From positions 211,594,965 through 211,658,964 of the forward strand of contig OX352774.1 in the NCBI GenBank assembly GCA_947095535.1: a stretch of 64,000 nucleotides of DNA. Reading direction: 5' to 3'. Source of the DNA: Poecilobothrus nobilitatus (taxonomy: Eukaryota > Arthropoda > Insecta > Diptera > Dolichopodidae). The notes beneath the pieces are model-generated. The model saw only the letters and a program-made list of their open reading frames with translations. It was not told the DNA's origin and did no database searches. Shown piece after piece: positions 49,008 to 61,386 of this stretch (the first letter of the stretch is position 1; every line of letters begins with the position of its first letter). The translations under genes and the position numbers were made by a program.

Positions 49008-52000
49008 CTGTAAAACGAAAAAAAAAATAGAATTATTTTAAAATATATAATTTTGGTGTAATGTAATAGTAAATTTTTTAATATTAAAAAGTTTAAATTA
49101 ATCTTTTTTAAGTTATAAAATTAAAAGAAGTTCAAATTAAAAAATCTAAAAGTTCAGTCTAATCAGTTTAAAACTAAAGAAAAGTACATAAATATTATCA
49201 TATCGCATTTTAATAGAAAATCATTTTTTAGAAATGAAGAAATTCCTAAAAGGACCAGTTTCTAAAATATTCAATTCAGCAAATTATTGTGTAATATAAT
49301 GTAAAAATGTATTACTTAACAACTCAAAACAAAGGGTCTAAGTAAAAATTCATAGTTTTTAAGAATATTATTGTTACTATTAATTAGCAGTTATGGAAAA
49401 TTATAGGGTTTTTCCGAAAAAAAAACCAATTTTAATTATTATGACATGAAATATTTAACTAAATGATTTAATTGAAACAGAAAAACAAATTTTATTATTT
49501 TAACTCTTTACTGTTTTTTTTAAATTATTCCTAAAACACCACCTAAACTATCACTTAGTAAATTAAAACAAAATAATAAAAAGTACATGAAACACACCAT
49601 AAAATTTTCACTTAAAAATTATAAACTATTAAGAAAAAATGTAAATATAATAAATATAAATATATACCTTAAAGCAATTTATTTACATTTCCTTAATATA
49701 TACATATTTTTTTTATTGTTACTTTATTAATTTTTATTTTTCTTCTATTTATCGTTTCTCCTCATTTTTTTTTTTTTTTATTCGAATATGATTTGCATTT
49801 TTTCAGCTAATTTTTTAACTACTTTTTTTTCTTATAAAATTTTTTAACATTTTCCGCCTTTCTTTCAATTTTCTCCTTAAAAATATTAATATTTACTGTT
49901 GTTTTATTTACCATATATTGTTATTTTATATTTCACACTGTTTTCAACAATACAAACAAATTGTTAACCGCCTCTATTCTTTTCATGTCAACATTTTCTT
50001 TATTATTATATACATATATACTTTTTTTTCGAATCACTGTAATCACAGTTTGCTGAATTGAGTGGGAAAAAAGAAAACAAAAAAAAAAAAAAAACAAGAA
50101 ACTTGCTTTAAATCAAATAAAAATTATTCGATATTTGAATTATTGCTGTAATTTAACGGAATATAATGGTAAAATATTATTATAACAGTTAAAAAAAAAA
50201 AACAAAAAGTCAGGATATACATATTCAACATTAATTTCTTTCCGTTTTTCTTGTATTATTATTTTTATTTTTTATTTTTGGGTTAAATCACGCAAAATTA
50301 TGTTTTTTTTGTAAGTTATTTCCAATTTTTTTTGAATTTGTTTTCAGTTAAAGTCTTTAAGAATTTAAGGGTCTTGATTTTTTTTGAAACTTCATTGAAA
50401 ATTAATGGAATGGATTTGTTCTTTAACAATAATATTATATATTTTTAGAAAAAAAGCAGGATAAACTTAGAAAAAATGCATCAATTTTAAATATCAGCGA
50501 TTAAAGTATGAAATTCAAAAAGAAGGACACGACATTGTCATCCTAGATTGTCGGCGTAGAATATTATAGATCAAGTATAATAAATACGAGATTTTCAGTT
50601 CACAATTGACAGTTGATATTCAAAATTATAATTAGTTGAAATCAAGAAAAAGTTTTAATTAAAAAAAAATTTAAAATGAGAAATTAAGCTTAGTATTCGT
50701 CCTCAGTTAAAAAGGAAATTTTCTTTTCATATAACCTCTTTATAAAAAATATCAAGAAAAGGTTAAGCCAGTTCTCAAGAAATAAAATTTCTTTTCTTTT
50801 TCGTAAGTATATATATTAGGTACTCAGTTCAAAAAGGAAAATTGAATAATATTCTATTTTCTGATAGATTTGGGGTGACATAACAGGGAGCGCCGAAAGC
50901 GTCGGCTTAAAAAAAAATATATATTTCTTAAATGAATTTTAACAGACAGGAAGATAACAAAAACAAAAAAAAACATTTGTAATAATAAACTTTTTACAAT
51001 AGCAAACTTATTCAAAACAAATTTTTCCCATCAAAAAAATTATGTTCTGTGGTGTCAACTGAAACAAAACAGTAACAATGTTTAGCTGTCAAAATTATTT
51101 TTCTGCTGAAAAGAAATAAATGTAAATGTAATTTGACAGATTGCTTTTGTATTTTTTTTTTAGCTGAGTACTGCGCTTTAAATTAAAAATGAGAAAATTA
51201 AAAATAACAATTTAACAAAAATAACTTTAATATTGCGATCTTTCAAACTTTATTTACTGTCAAAAATAAAATGTCAATCAAACTTTTGTCGTCAACTTTG
51301 TTATATCGTACTATTTTTTATGATGCCGTTTATACACATGCATTCAAAATAAATTTTGTCGACGGCAATGTCGTATACATGTCGTATACATTGGAGTTCA
51401 GACTTAAAGCTTATCTAAAAGTAAACCATTGATTACATATTTTATTGCACTCTGGAATATTAATTTAATTTAAAAACAAATATTTATTTTATTTGAATTT
51501 TTGGAATTACCTAATTGTATGTTTGACTATTTAACAATAAAGAATTATTTAAATTTAAAATTAAAATTAAATTTATTAAATTAATAGATTCATAGATACT
51601 TTTATTAATTTTCTGCAATGTATATAAAAATATATAAAACTCAATGCTCTATTTCAACCATCTATAATATTGTTGTTATTAACCAAAAAGCTATATAAAA
51701 TGATTATGTATTGGTTTTTATACAACTTATTATTATTAATTTCAAAGAATCCATAATGTAATGTGAGGGGTAGGCAAGGATCATTATGGTGTCATATTAT
51801 TTCAATTAAATTTTGTTATAATCATTAAGTAAGCTTTAAAGTAACAACTACAATCGTTCGATAAGATCAATTTTCTTGCAATAGAGGAAAGGAAGACTCG
51901 GAAAGGCTATACTTTAGATTAGTTGCCACACCGTCTGATTGTTTTGCAATTTTGCACAAATGAAATTCAAGAATCTAAGTTAAATGATTAATTCCTGTGA

Positions 52001-52144
52001 TGATTTCGATTGGCGTGGGAGCCATCATAAAGAGAGAGGTAAATATCGCCCTTTAAAAATATTGAAAACAAATTCATGTTACTGTTCTTTGGAACCGCAG
52101 AGCTCATAATATTGACCCATAAAAAAAAATTCTAGTTCTAGTTT

Positions 52145-52395
52145 ATTTATTTTTATTTTATTTATATCATCTGATATCTACCTTTTATATCATCTGACGT
52201 ATCATATGCCTGTATTTTATTTGCCTGTGGTGTCATTTGACTGTATTTAAGGTAACTTGCAAAATTCAGTCAAATCTACTACATTTAAATCAAATATAGT
52301 CAAATGACACTACAGGTAATAAACATCCAGTCAGATAACATATAATCAAGTGACATACAGTTAAAAGAAATACAGTCTTTTGATATAGCAAACGT
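52145..52395. mobile_element. Foldback / long-inverted-repeat element
   Basis: Left arm gcctgtggtgtcatttgact (about 52220) and right arm agtcaaatgacactacaggt (about 52302) are imperfect inverted repeats of about 26 nt. Outer flanks also pair loosely (tatcatctgac on the left, gtcagataacata on the right). A roughly 50-bp spacer separates the arms. The structure resembles a foldback MITE; no clear target-site duplication was found. Confidence 0.55.
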
Positions 52396-55300
52396 ATCTG
52401 ATATTATTCTCATAACCGTTCAAAAAATTTTTACAATATCATGAATTTAGTGTCAATATTTTCAAAAGAGGATTTTCACTCCTTAAAGTTGTTGACACCA
52501 ATTTAATTTTGTTTGTGAAAAATTGCAAAAAAATCGGGTTTGGTAATTAATCTAACGCATAGTCCTCGGATACTCAAAAATATATCATAAATTATATTAT
52601 AAAAAGAATATTTGTTCATTTGGTATTGATATGCAGTCGCACCAATGCTGGGAATGAAGTATATAGTATACTAATACGTATACTAAAATAATAATAACAA
52701 ATAAATCGATGTAAAAGCACTAATGTTAAAACATTGAGAATTATCTTTCTTACTTAAAATCATATTTTAAAAATATTAGAACACATTAAAAATTCACTCC
52801 GAATATGTTTTTAAGCGATTTTTTTGATTCAACATAGTAATAAGAATCGATGAAATGCGTTATTGGTATTAGAAATCCCCCAATTAAATCTGAAATAAAT
52901 TATCGAATAAAATATATTTAGTTTAAATAGAAAAGTGTTGCCATACTTGTATTTCGCGTGAATAATAAGATATTATATTGCTGAATCACATGGATATTCA
53001 GCATATAATGAAAGATATATAAGTAAAATCCACTCAGCAAATAAAACATTTAAATTTTAGTTAATACATTTTCTTTTTTAACTGATTTTTCTTTCTAGCT
53101 GTTTAATGTTTTTCGCATTTCTTTTCAAATTGAATTTAAATTCTATTTCTTTGAATATTGTATTCTACACTATTCGTACTACACTACACAAAATTACATT
53201 ATAATTTCAATCAAATTAAAGTTTTTTACATTCACTTTGAAGTATTCTATACTTACTAAAAGGCAAAGAGTCAGGAACCTGTTCTTTTTTATATTATTTT
53301 TATGCATAGTTTTTTTTTCATAGTTTTTTTTTTAGATTCGTCATCCGTCAAATTTGGTAACACAAAAAAACAAAAAAAAAAGGAACAAGTATTTAAGCGG
53401 TAATAACATTATGATGTGATCGCCCATTAAATATGAAAGTATTTTATTTTTATTGTTTTTTTTGTTTTTCGGTGGTGAAAATGAAAATAAATTTTCTAAA
53501 TATTTTATTAGAGGGGTAATTTTCATAAATTATTCCGGTCGGATTCATGAATAAACATATTTTTTTTTTTTTTTGTGGTTTTGTATATTTTTCAGTTAAA
53601 GTGTGTTTAAATATTAAAAAAGTGTCTATTAGAATAACTAAGGGTTTGAAGAGTGATGGTGTTTGTATTTGTAGTAAAAAAAAAGGTTTAAGAAATTTCC
53701 CAAAAAAAAATTATTCTTTTATAATAGAGTATAAATTATAACCTTTAATGTTAGTAGTAATTAATGAACCTTCAAATTTTTGTTTTACATAGGAATGTGC
53801 ATAAATTTATCCAATTTGAATAAAATTAATTATTTAGATTAAATACAATTCTTTTAGAATTGAAGAATAATCTAAAGTTAAGAGGGGAGGTTAATATGTC
53901 TGGTTAATGTTAAAAAAAAAATTAACAAAATGGTAAAAATTAATAACTTTTTAAATGGCTAAAAATTCATGAAACAGACGGCAGCCCTTAAATTAAGAAT
54001 GAATAAATTTCTGTTTTGAATTTATATTCGAGTACTGAAGAACAAATAAAGAAACTGAACGCAAACGTCATCAAGTTTAAGATGTTGTTTTTGTTTTTTA
54101 AGCCTTAGGTACATATAAATATAAAAAATGATTAATTTCATACAAATTTGGTTCAGATTAGACCCGATATTTCTTCTTTACCGAATTTTCATATCCAACT
54201 ATTTATTTTTAAACGCCAAGGTCGAACAGAGGTAACATTTTAGTTTTTTGATTTCTTCATTCTTAGAAATTATGTGGAACTAATTTCATGGTAAAGCCAT
54301 CAACTTTTGCAATGATTGGTATTAAGGTAGTTAGTTCTTCTCATTTTTATTGTATTGTCAAACATTATAAGAGTCATTAATCTATGTAAATTTATTTTCG
54401 ACCAGATTTTTAAGTTTAGTTAACAAATGTTTTTGTTTGAATCCTCTGTTTTCTTTTTTAAGTTTTCTTAATATAGATATCGCAATTTCTTCTAGTTTAT
54501 TTAACTTCTGATAATATTTAAACTTATAATACTAACAAAATTATAATTTTTGTTAAAAATAGAACTGTTTACACTTAAGAATAAATATTATATTTTTCTT
54601 TTATAGATAAAATCAAAAAATTTTTACTTTCATAATAATATTTTTAAATACTTATTTAACTACTTTGAAATCTACCTTCGTTAATTGTTTCTTTAAAAAA
54701 AAAAAGTTTTTTTTATTATTTTTATAAGAAAGCTTACAGGTATTTTTATTTTACTCACTCAATGTCAGTTTAACAAGTTTAATTTTACGAATAAATTTTC
54801 ATGAAAATATATGAAAGTATCAGACACGAAGCGCCCATATATATTTTAAGTTGATTTGGTGCTTCTCCAAATGAAAAAGGTATACAAGTCATTTTTTATG
54901 CCTTAATGCAAACTATCTTTAACGCAATAGAGATTTTAATATTTATTGTCTTACGATATACTCTAAAGAATCATTATTTTCCAATATATATACATCTTTT
55001 ATCTTATATTTTAGGATGTGCTATACTTTGTGGGATCATTATTTTGTATTGGAAGCAAATGTCTATTTCAATATTAATCGATCCTTGTTTTAAAGTTTAC
55101 TTTTAATTAATCAATTTAATTAAACAATTCTCTTTGGACTACTCCTTAAGTAACTTAATTGCAGCCAAAATCTACAATTATTTTATTTAATCAATACCCA
55201 TTAACTATTTGGAAAATTTTAGTTTTTCTTATCCGAATTATTTGATGCTTGTATTGTATTAATTAGCATGAAGATTCTAAGTATGTATTTGCATAAAAGC

Positions 55301-57006
55301 TACAAATTGACTTTTACAGTTTTAAGCATATATAATAGGTGAATGTAATATTATATTTAATTTATAAATATGTTTTACAAGTCATATTAAAAGTTTCCTT
55401 TAACTAGCGAAAGTTTGTGAAATATTAACACCGTAATATTAACCGTAGTAACACCGTACATTTTTTGAATAATATGAATCTTACAACACTGTATTTACAT
55501 TTTCTAATGTTTAAAAGTATCTATAAATTATAATGAAAAGATTGACTAATTACAAGTAAATTTATTATGATGATGATGTTGATAATGATGACGATATTTA
55601 TTACGATGATATTGATAATGATAATAATACTTGATTAAATCAAAGTCAATATTGTTTTATTTCTTTTGATTTTTATTTAATTTTGATTTTATTTTTCTAC
55701 CCATTAATAAGTGAATAACAATTTAAAAGGAAAGAAATATTTCCTTTTAATTTGTTAAGATTTATTTATTTTATTGCATGCCATTTTTAGCTAAGAGTTT
55801 TCCGTTTTCCTTTATTATATTTAAATCAAAAAATAGAAAATTTCGTCTTTTGGTATGGTACGATAAAAAGCGTTGATGAAAGTTTAGGTGTAGTGAACTA
55901 TATAACTTTCTGTTTAAAATGTTTTCCTAAAAGAATTTCCTTTAGCTATATTTTTTTTTTTTTTAACCAAAGAACGGAAAATGTTTAACACCATTACATA
56001 TTATTTGTATAAAAATGTATTCCAATGTGTACCTATGCAAAGATGTGTATTTATATAGGGAGTTAAAAGAAAGTGAGTTTGATGTATAATTTTATTTAAA
56101 AAAAAAAAACAAAGAAAAAATAAAAAAGGAAAAGTAAAAAAAAAATGAAAGGATTTTCTGTTAATTATCCTTTAATTACTGTTCGAAAAAAAAAATAAAT
56201 AAATTTATTTTTCACTTTTACTTTTTATTTTTTTTCTGTGGTGGTTTCTTTACTGTGTAATACGAAAAAAGATCAAATGTCAAATTATAATCGGAGTTAA
56301 AAATTTTTATATTTAATTTGTTTTAACTATTTAGAAATAATACTTATTTGTAGGTATGTAAATAAAATTAAGGTAAAAATAAATATTATGTAATTTGTAT
56401 TTAAAAATAATGAAGGGCTTTTTTTTGTTTTAGTTATGTTCTATTGCTATTTTAATGAAGAAACACTGTGAACAGATAAATAATATAAATAAATATGTAT
56501 TTATATATATTATAATGAAAAGGTTAAATTGTATGAGAGAATGTAATATATATATATTATATAAATATGGTACTTGAACTAATAGAATTTTACAAAAAAA
56601 AAATAAAATAAAAAATATCTTGTAATGTGTTAATAATAATATTCAAAAAATGATAATTAAGGGTTGGATTTTACATCTGGAAGTGATTTTAAGTTTTAAT
56701 CAGTCGCCACATATTTTAAAATTCTTAATGTTAATATTTTTAGTAACTTAAAAAAATTCTTCTTTTTTAGTATTTTTTTGAAGACAGTTTCTTTGTAGTA
56801 ATTTTTTTTTTTTATTTGGCATCTCATTCTCAAAAAAAATCTCATTTCAGTAATTTAATTTGAAATCTACTCAACTTAAAATGGTGGTGTAGATTGCTCT
56901 GTTAATAACCAAATGATTTTTAGCTCTTTTCATCAAGTCAAAGCATATAAAATTCATTTTTAGTAATAATTGACTTAATAAAGATTAAATTTTCAAATAT
57001 ACATAA

Positions 57007-57042
57007 TGAGTAAGCTTCATAAATAATAATGAAGCTTACTCA
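57007..57042. repeat. Perfect 14-bp hairpin, 8-nt loop
   Basis: TGAGTAAGCTTCAT, AAATAATA, ATGAAGCTTACTCA. The stem has mixed composition, so it is unlikely to be a by-product of AT richness alone. Confidence 0.9.
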
Positions 57043-57132
57043 AATATGAATAATAAACAACTTAGTGGATGGCTCATAGAAGTGACAATTTCTAAAGCTA
57101 TATGTATAATCTTACCTATGTACATAATAATA

Positions 57133-57170
57133 TAATCTATGTAAATTTGTTATATTATTTACATAGATTA
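57133..57170. repeat. Perfect 14-bp hairpin, 10-nt loop
   Basis: TAATCTATGTAAAT, TTGTTATATT, ATTTACATAGATTA. It lies about 90 bp from the hairpin at 57007 and about 200 bp upstream of the full-length SINE. Confidence 0.9.
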
Positions 57171-57372
57171 AACCTATTAAAATAAGCATTTATACATTGT
57201 TACAAAAAAAAAGTATTTAATTTTTTTTTGAAATCGTGCTTTAAAGACAAACATTTTTTTTATTGAAGTTAAAAAAATGTTAATTCAATAATAAAAAAAA
57301 AAAAAAGTTCGCCTATAAATATGCAATATATATATTTTTTGTTTCAATTTCAACATTTTTTTACCATTTCTT

Positions 57373-57643
57373 GGGGCTTCGGTAGTCTAGTGGGTAGGCG
57401 TGTGGCGTATTAACCGAAGGAGTGTGGGTTCGATTCCTGCACAGGTCGTAAGTTTTTTTCTTTACATACCCCCCTTACGACCTAATATAATGTAAATATA
57501 TAGTATATAATATAAACAAAATAAATAATATTAGTATATAATTTAATAATAGTATAAAAACCTATAATGGCCTTAGTAGCCGATGGTTCAATAATATTGC
57601 ACTACATTAATGTATGTAATATTAATATAAATAAATAAAAAAA
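57373..57643 (+). mobile_element. tRNA-derived SINE, family 1, full-length with 11-bp TSD
   Basis: Head GGGGCTTCGGTAGTCTAGTG contains an A box TAGTCTAGTGG (57383-57393); B box GGTTCGATTCC is at 57427-57437. A perfect 10-bp hairpin AGGTCGTAAG / CTTACGACCT follows, then an AT-rich body with GGCCTTAGTAGCCGATGG and a (TAAA)n tail. It is flanked by identical 11-bp duplications, taccatttctt, at 57362-57372 and 57644-57654. The intact pol III boxes and perfect duplication suggest a fairly recent insertion. Confidence 0.93.
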
Positions 57644-58891
57644 TACCATTTCTTTTTAATTTTTTTCTAAATATGTGTATTTTTTTAAATTTTTTGATAA
57701 TTATTTTAACTATTATAAAAGTTAAATCCCATTTTTAACACTTTTTCAACAATTTTTATTGATATAATTTACTTTTATTGCTATTTAAAGTTGATAAAAG
57801 ATTTATTAATTTAAAAATTTCATTTAAAACTTTTAAGATAAATAACGATTTCTTTGAAGTTAATTTAAAATTAACTTTTCAAATACATAATATAAATAAA
57901 TTATTAGCGTTCTTTAAAAATTTTCACTCTCCTTGCAACACCAAAACTGAAAAGAATTCATTCTTTAAATTTTATTTTAATATCTTTATAACTTTAAAAA
58001 GTTTCTCCTTTTCCGTTGGAATTTATAAATTTTTCATAAAAATCAAGAAAAAAAAAATGTACATCACATTTCATTTTTAATTATTCTCATAAAGCAAAAA
58101 ACCAAAAAAACCCGAAAAATCCAAAAAGTATGAATTGCGAACAAAAAGAAAAAAAAAACTTGCGGGAAAATTTGCCTGAAAAGGAAAACCGTTTTAATAA
58201 CAAGAGGAAACAATTACTTTCGTCTATAATATTAAAACACAATAACTAAAAAAAAAAAACAAAAATAAGACTGAAACGATTTTCATTTTCCTTGGAAAAT
58301 GTCCAAAAATACCTGTCAGAAAGTGTTAATTAATGTAAAATATGGAATAAAATCCTTTTTAATAGAGAAAGAAAAAGAGAAAGTATAAAAAATAAAATAG
58401 AAAAATAAAAAAGTTTTTTTTTCCTTCAATTGGTCGTAATTGGTAACCATAATAATTTTCAATGCTGTATTAAAAGATTTTTTTTTTTTATTAAAAAAAA
58501 AATTGAATTTTAAAGAAAATTTAACTTTTATTTTTTGATTTTTCTTAGACCTTTTTTTTCAGCCTGTTATTCTTTTTTTTTTTCAGCTTTTTATCGTTCT
58601 TAATTTTAGTTGTCATGGAATCTGTTACTGTAAACGAGATCTACCTACCATCCAATTAAATTTAAAATTCAATGTATTCTTTTGGGAATCTACATGAATT
58701 TGTTTTTTTTTTTTGGTTTTGGCAAATTTAATATTTTTAAAAAGAAAAGAATAATGTTTTCATGGAAAGTTTTTGAAAATTCAGTAACTCTTTGTATTTT
58801 TGAATTCTGACTTTTCCGATATTTATAAGGTTGATCAATTTTTAAGGAAGCATTTTTACTTTAAGAAGTAATTAGAAAAAAAATAAATGTA

Positions 58892-59081
58892 CAGGGTGTT
58901 TAAGAAGTAGACAGAAAATTATAAATAAAAAAGTAAGTAATGTATTTTAAAAAAAATTTTTCTCCCTATTATCTCAAGTATAACGATTGGAAATAGAACC
59001 TCCAATTATAAAGTGTTTTTGCTTGTTTTAACCTCTGCTAACACTGCTTGAAGTTGTAATGTCTATTTCTCAAACACCCTG
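58892..59081. mobile_element. MITE, 190 bp, TA-flanked
   Basis: Terminal inverted repeats CAGGGTGTTTAAGAAGTAGA at the left and, inverted at the right, CAGGGTGTTTGAGAAATAGA: about 24 nt with few mismatches. Both ends abut TA (58890-58891 and 59082-59083), the target duplication of Tc1/mariner elements. No coding capacity, so non-autonomous. Confidence 0.82.
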
Positions 59082-60759
59082 TATATAAAATTAATATTTT
59101 TTGGTATGATTTTGAACTTCCAAAAAAAGATACTAACCTTAATGAATAAAAAATTTTCTTTAATTAGACAAAAAATCTTACTGAATTACATTTTTTTTTA
59201 TTATTTATAAAAAGAATATAATTACAGAACGGTTTTAAGGAAATACAGAAAATCAGCATACAAATTTGATTTAATTTTAGTATTTGGTATATAATACGGC
59301 ATGATATACAATCATCGTATCTTTTTTTATTTCAATAAATTGTATTATGGCAAATTCATAATACCATACTATAAATAAACATTTAATTAAACTGGAAATT
59401 GGTTTATTAGTAGATATCATCTATTAATTTTTTTTTTTGCAATAAAGTTAAAAATGAAAATTTGTTATTTTTTATATTAAAAAAAAGTATTAAATATGAA
59501 TTACAATCATAATAAATTTTTAATTTCATATACCTACAGCGCCTACATACATTTTTATAATTAAGTTAATACATTTATTTTCCTTTTTCTATTTTCTTAT
59601 AATTAAAATTTTTAGATAAAGTAAATTGTATTCGGAAAATATAATTTATATTGAAAAATAACCATTTATTTCTAAAAGTTTTCAAGTTTTAATATTTTAA
59701 ATGGAAAATTTTTTGTTATAAAATCTTTTTTAAAATTTTTTTTATAAAATATGCTTTAAAAAGTTTGTTTTTGAATGTATTGAATGAAAATGAAAATTAA
59801 GGATTAGACGCAAACATTACAAAATAAAGTTTTAGTATAGGCAGTAATAAAATATTAACATTCAACTAAAATAGAACTAATCAATCATAAAATAAAATGT
59901 TAATAAAATAAAAATTAAATTTAAGTTACTTTGAAACATGTTAAAAATGTAACAAATAATTAGGGAAATTAAATTATAAGTATTCATATCGGAAAATTAG
60001 TTTATTAAAAAATTTTTTAACTTTTCCAATAAAAATATACTGTACCTACAATATATAACAATAATTTCTATTTAAATGTATCTTTGGCCACACTAAATTG
60101 TTGGTCTTGTAAAAGTTATACCATAGAAGCATTAAAAATACCATAGAAGCATAGAGGTCATACACAAAGCACATTTTATTCTTCATATTTGACTAAACTG
60201 AAATAATTTGTTTCACCAGAATTACTTGGATGATTTTAAAATAAATTGATTCGATTTAAGCTAGTTATAAATAAATATTCGGGCAATCTGGTTTTAATTC
60301 TATTCATCTATAAATATTCATCTCTTCGTTTAATTTTACATTACTTATGAACTTTCCACTTGCCACTTTAAATAAACAAATAAAAATACTTTAATATTGA
60401 TTTTTTGATAGTCACGAACCAGAAAAGTAAAAAATTATTCTGTATTTTAATTTATTGTTAGGTGAAAATTTTGAATATTTTTCCAGATATCGAATCATTT
60501 AAATTTTCTAAATTATTGCAGCTATAAAACATTAAAATAATTTGGGGAATTAGTTTTGTTAGTTCCTTGCATTGAAGTTAGACTTGCATTTTTTTTAAGA
60601 AGGAGATGGAAAAAGTAAAAAAAAAAATTGAAAGATTTGGAAGATTTTTCTTTGATTTTTCAAAAATTACAGGTACTAATGGAACTTAAAATTTATTTTC
60701 GAAAATTTTTTTACTTACGTTTAAGTTACGTAAGTTAATTATTTTAACTTATGTTGATA

Positions 60760-61386
60760 TTTTGGTCTTCACCTAGATCATAGGCTTACATGGAAAAAAC
60801 ATATAACTCTTAAAAGCAAGCAATTAAAACTTATATTTATTAAAATTTACTAGCTGATTGGTCGAATGTCACAACTCTCTCTGGAAAGTAAAATTATTTT
60901 GTATAAAGCCATTCTCGTGCCTATTTGGACATACGGTATTTGGATATTCACGGGGGCCAACATATAATTCGAATATTGAAATACTTGAAAGATTCCAGTC
61001 AAAAATCCTACGAGCGATTGTCAGCGCACCATGGTATGTAAAAAATAGCACCATAAGAAAGGACCTTAACATAAAAACGGTGAAGGAAACTGTTGCAGCA
61101 TTCAGCAAAAACTATCAAAATAGAATTAGCCAACATCCTAACCAATTAGCAACAAGTTTGTTACATGAAATTCCTACTAGGCGCCGAAAACTTCACAAGC
61201 CACTTAATCTTGTAAGTCGATTTTCAACTTCTAAATAAAACTAAATTAATCTTGACAGAAACCGAATTAAAGGTATAATACGAGAGCCATGGCTCACTGC
61301 AGATCATGCCTCACAAGCCATCTACAAGTACTTCAAGTTCATCAAAATTGCTGAATATCTTACCATTCTAAATTAAATTAAATTAC
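60760..61386 (+). pseudogene. Decayed non-LTR (Jockey-like) retrotransposon fragment, end of the reverse transcriptase ORF
   Basis: One frame reads LHLDHRLTWKKHI ... LIGRMSQLSLESKIILYKAI then LVPIWTYGIW, with a TAG where the family has Trp (Y-W-L). After a frameshift near 60945-60965 it continues NSNIEILERFQSKILRAIVS, APWYVKNSTIRKDL and HPNQLA to a stop at about 61238. LYKAIL-PIWTYGI and RFQSK-LRAIV-APWYV are typical of the post-RT C-terminal region of Jockey-type elements. The 5' end is truncated, as is common for LINEs; a short (AAATT)n-like tail ends it near 61386. Inactive relic. Confidence 0.88.

Noticed and set aside
53341..53526. Minus-strand ORF ending in a hydrophobic stretch (MLLPLKYLFLFFLFFCV), a tempting DIP signal-peptide exon.
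   Set aside because: The only usable donors give phase 0, or phase 1 with a leftover T that would create TGA with the next exon. The hydrophobicity comes from T runs.
57778..58080. 100-codon plus-strand frame.
   Set aside because: Lys/Phe/Ile-rich translation of AT-rich DNA with no domain or splice support.
60869..61108. 79-codon minus-strand frame.
   Set aside because: Antisense shadow of the retrotransposon relic.
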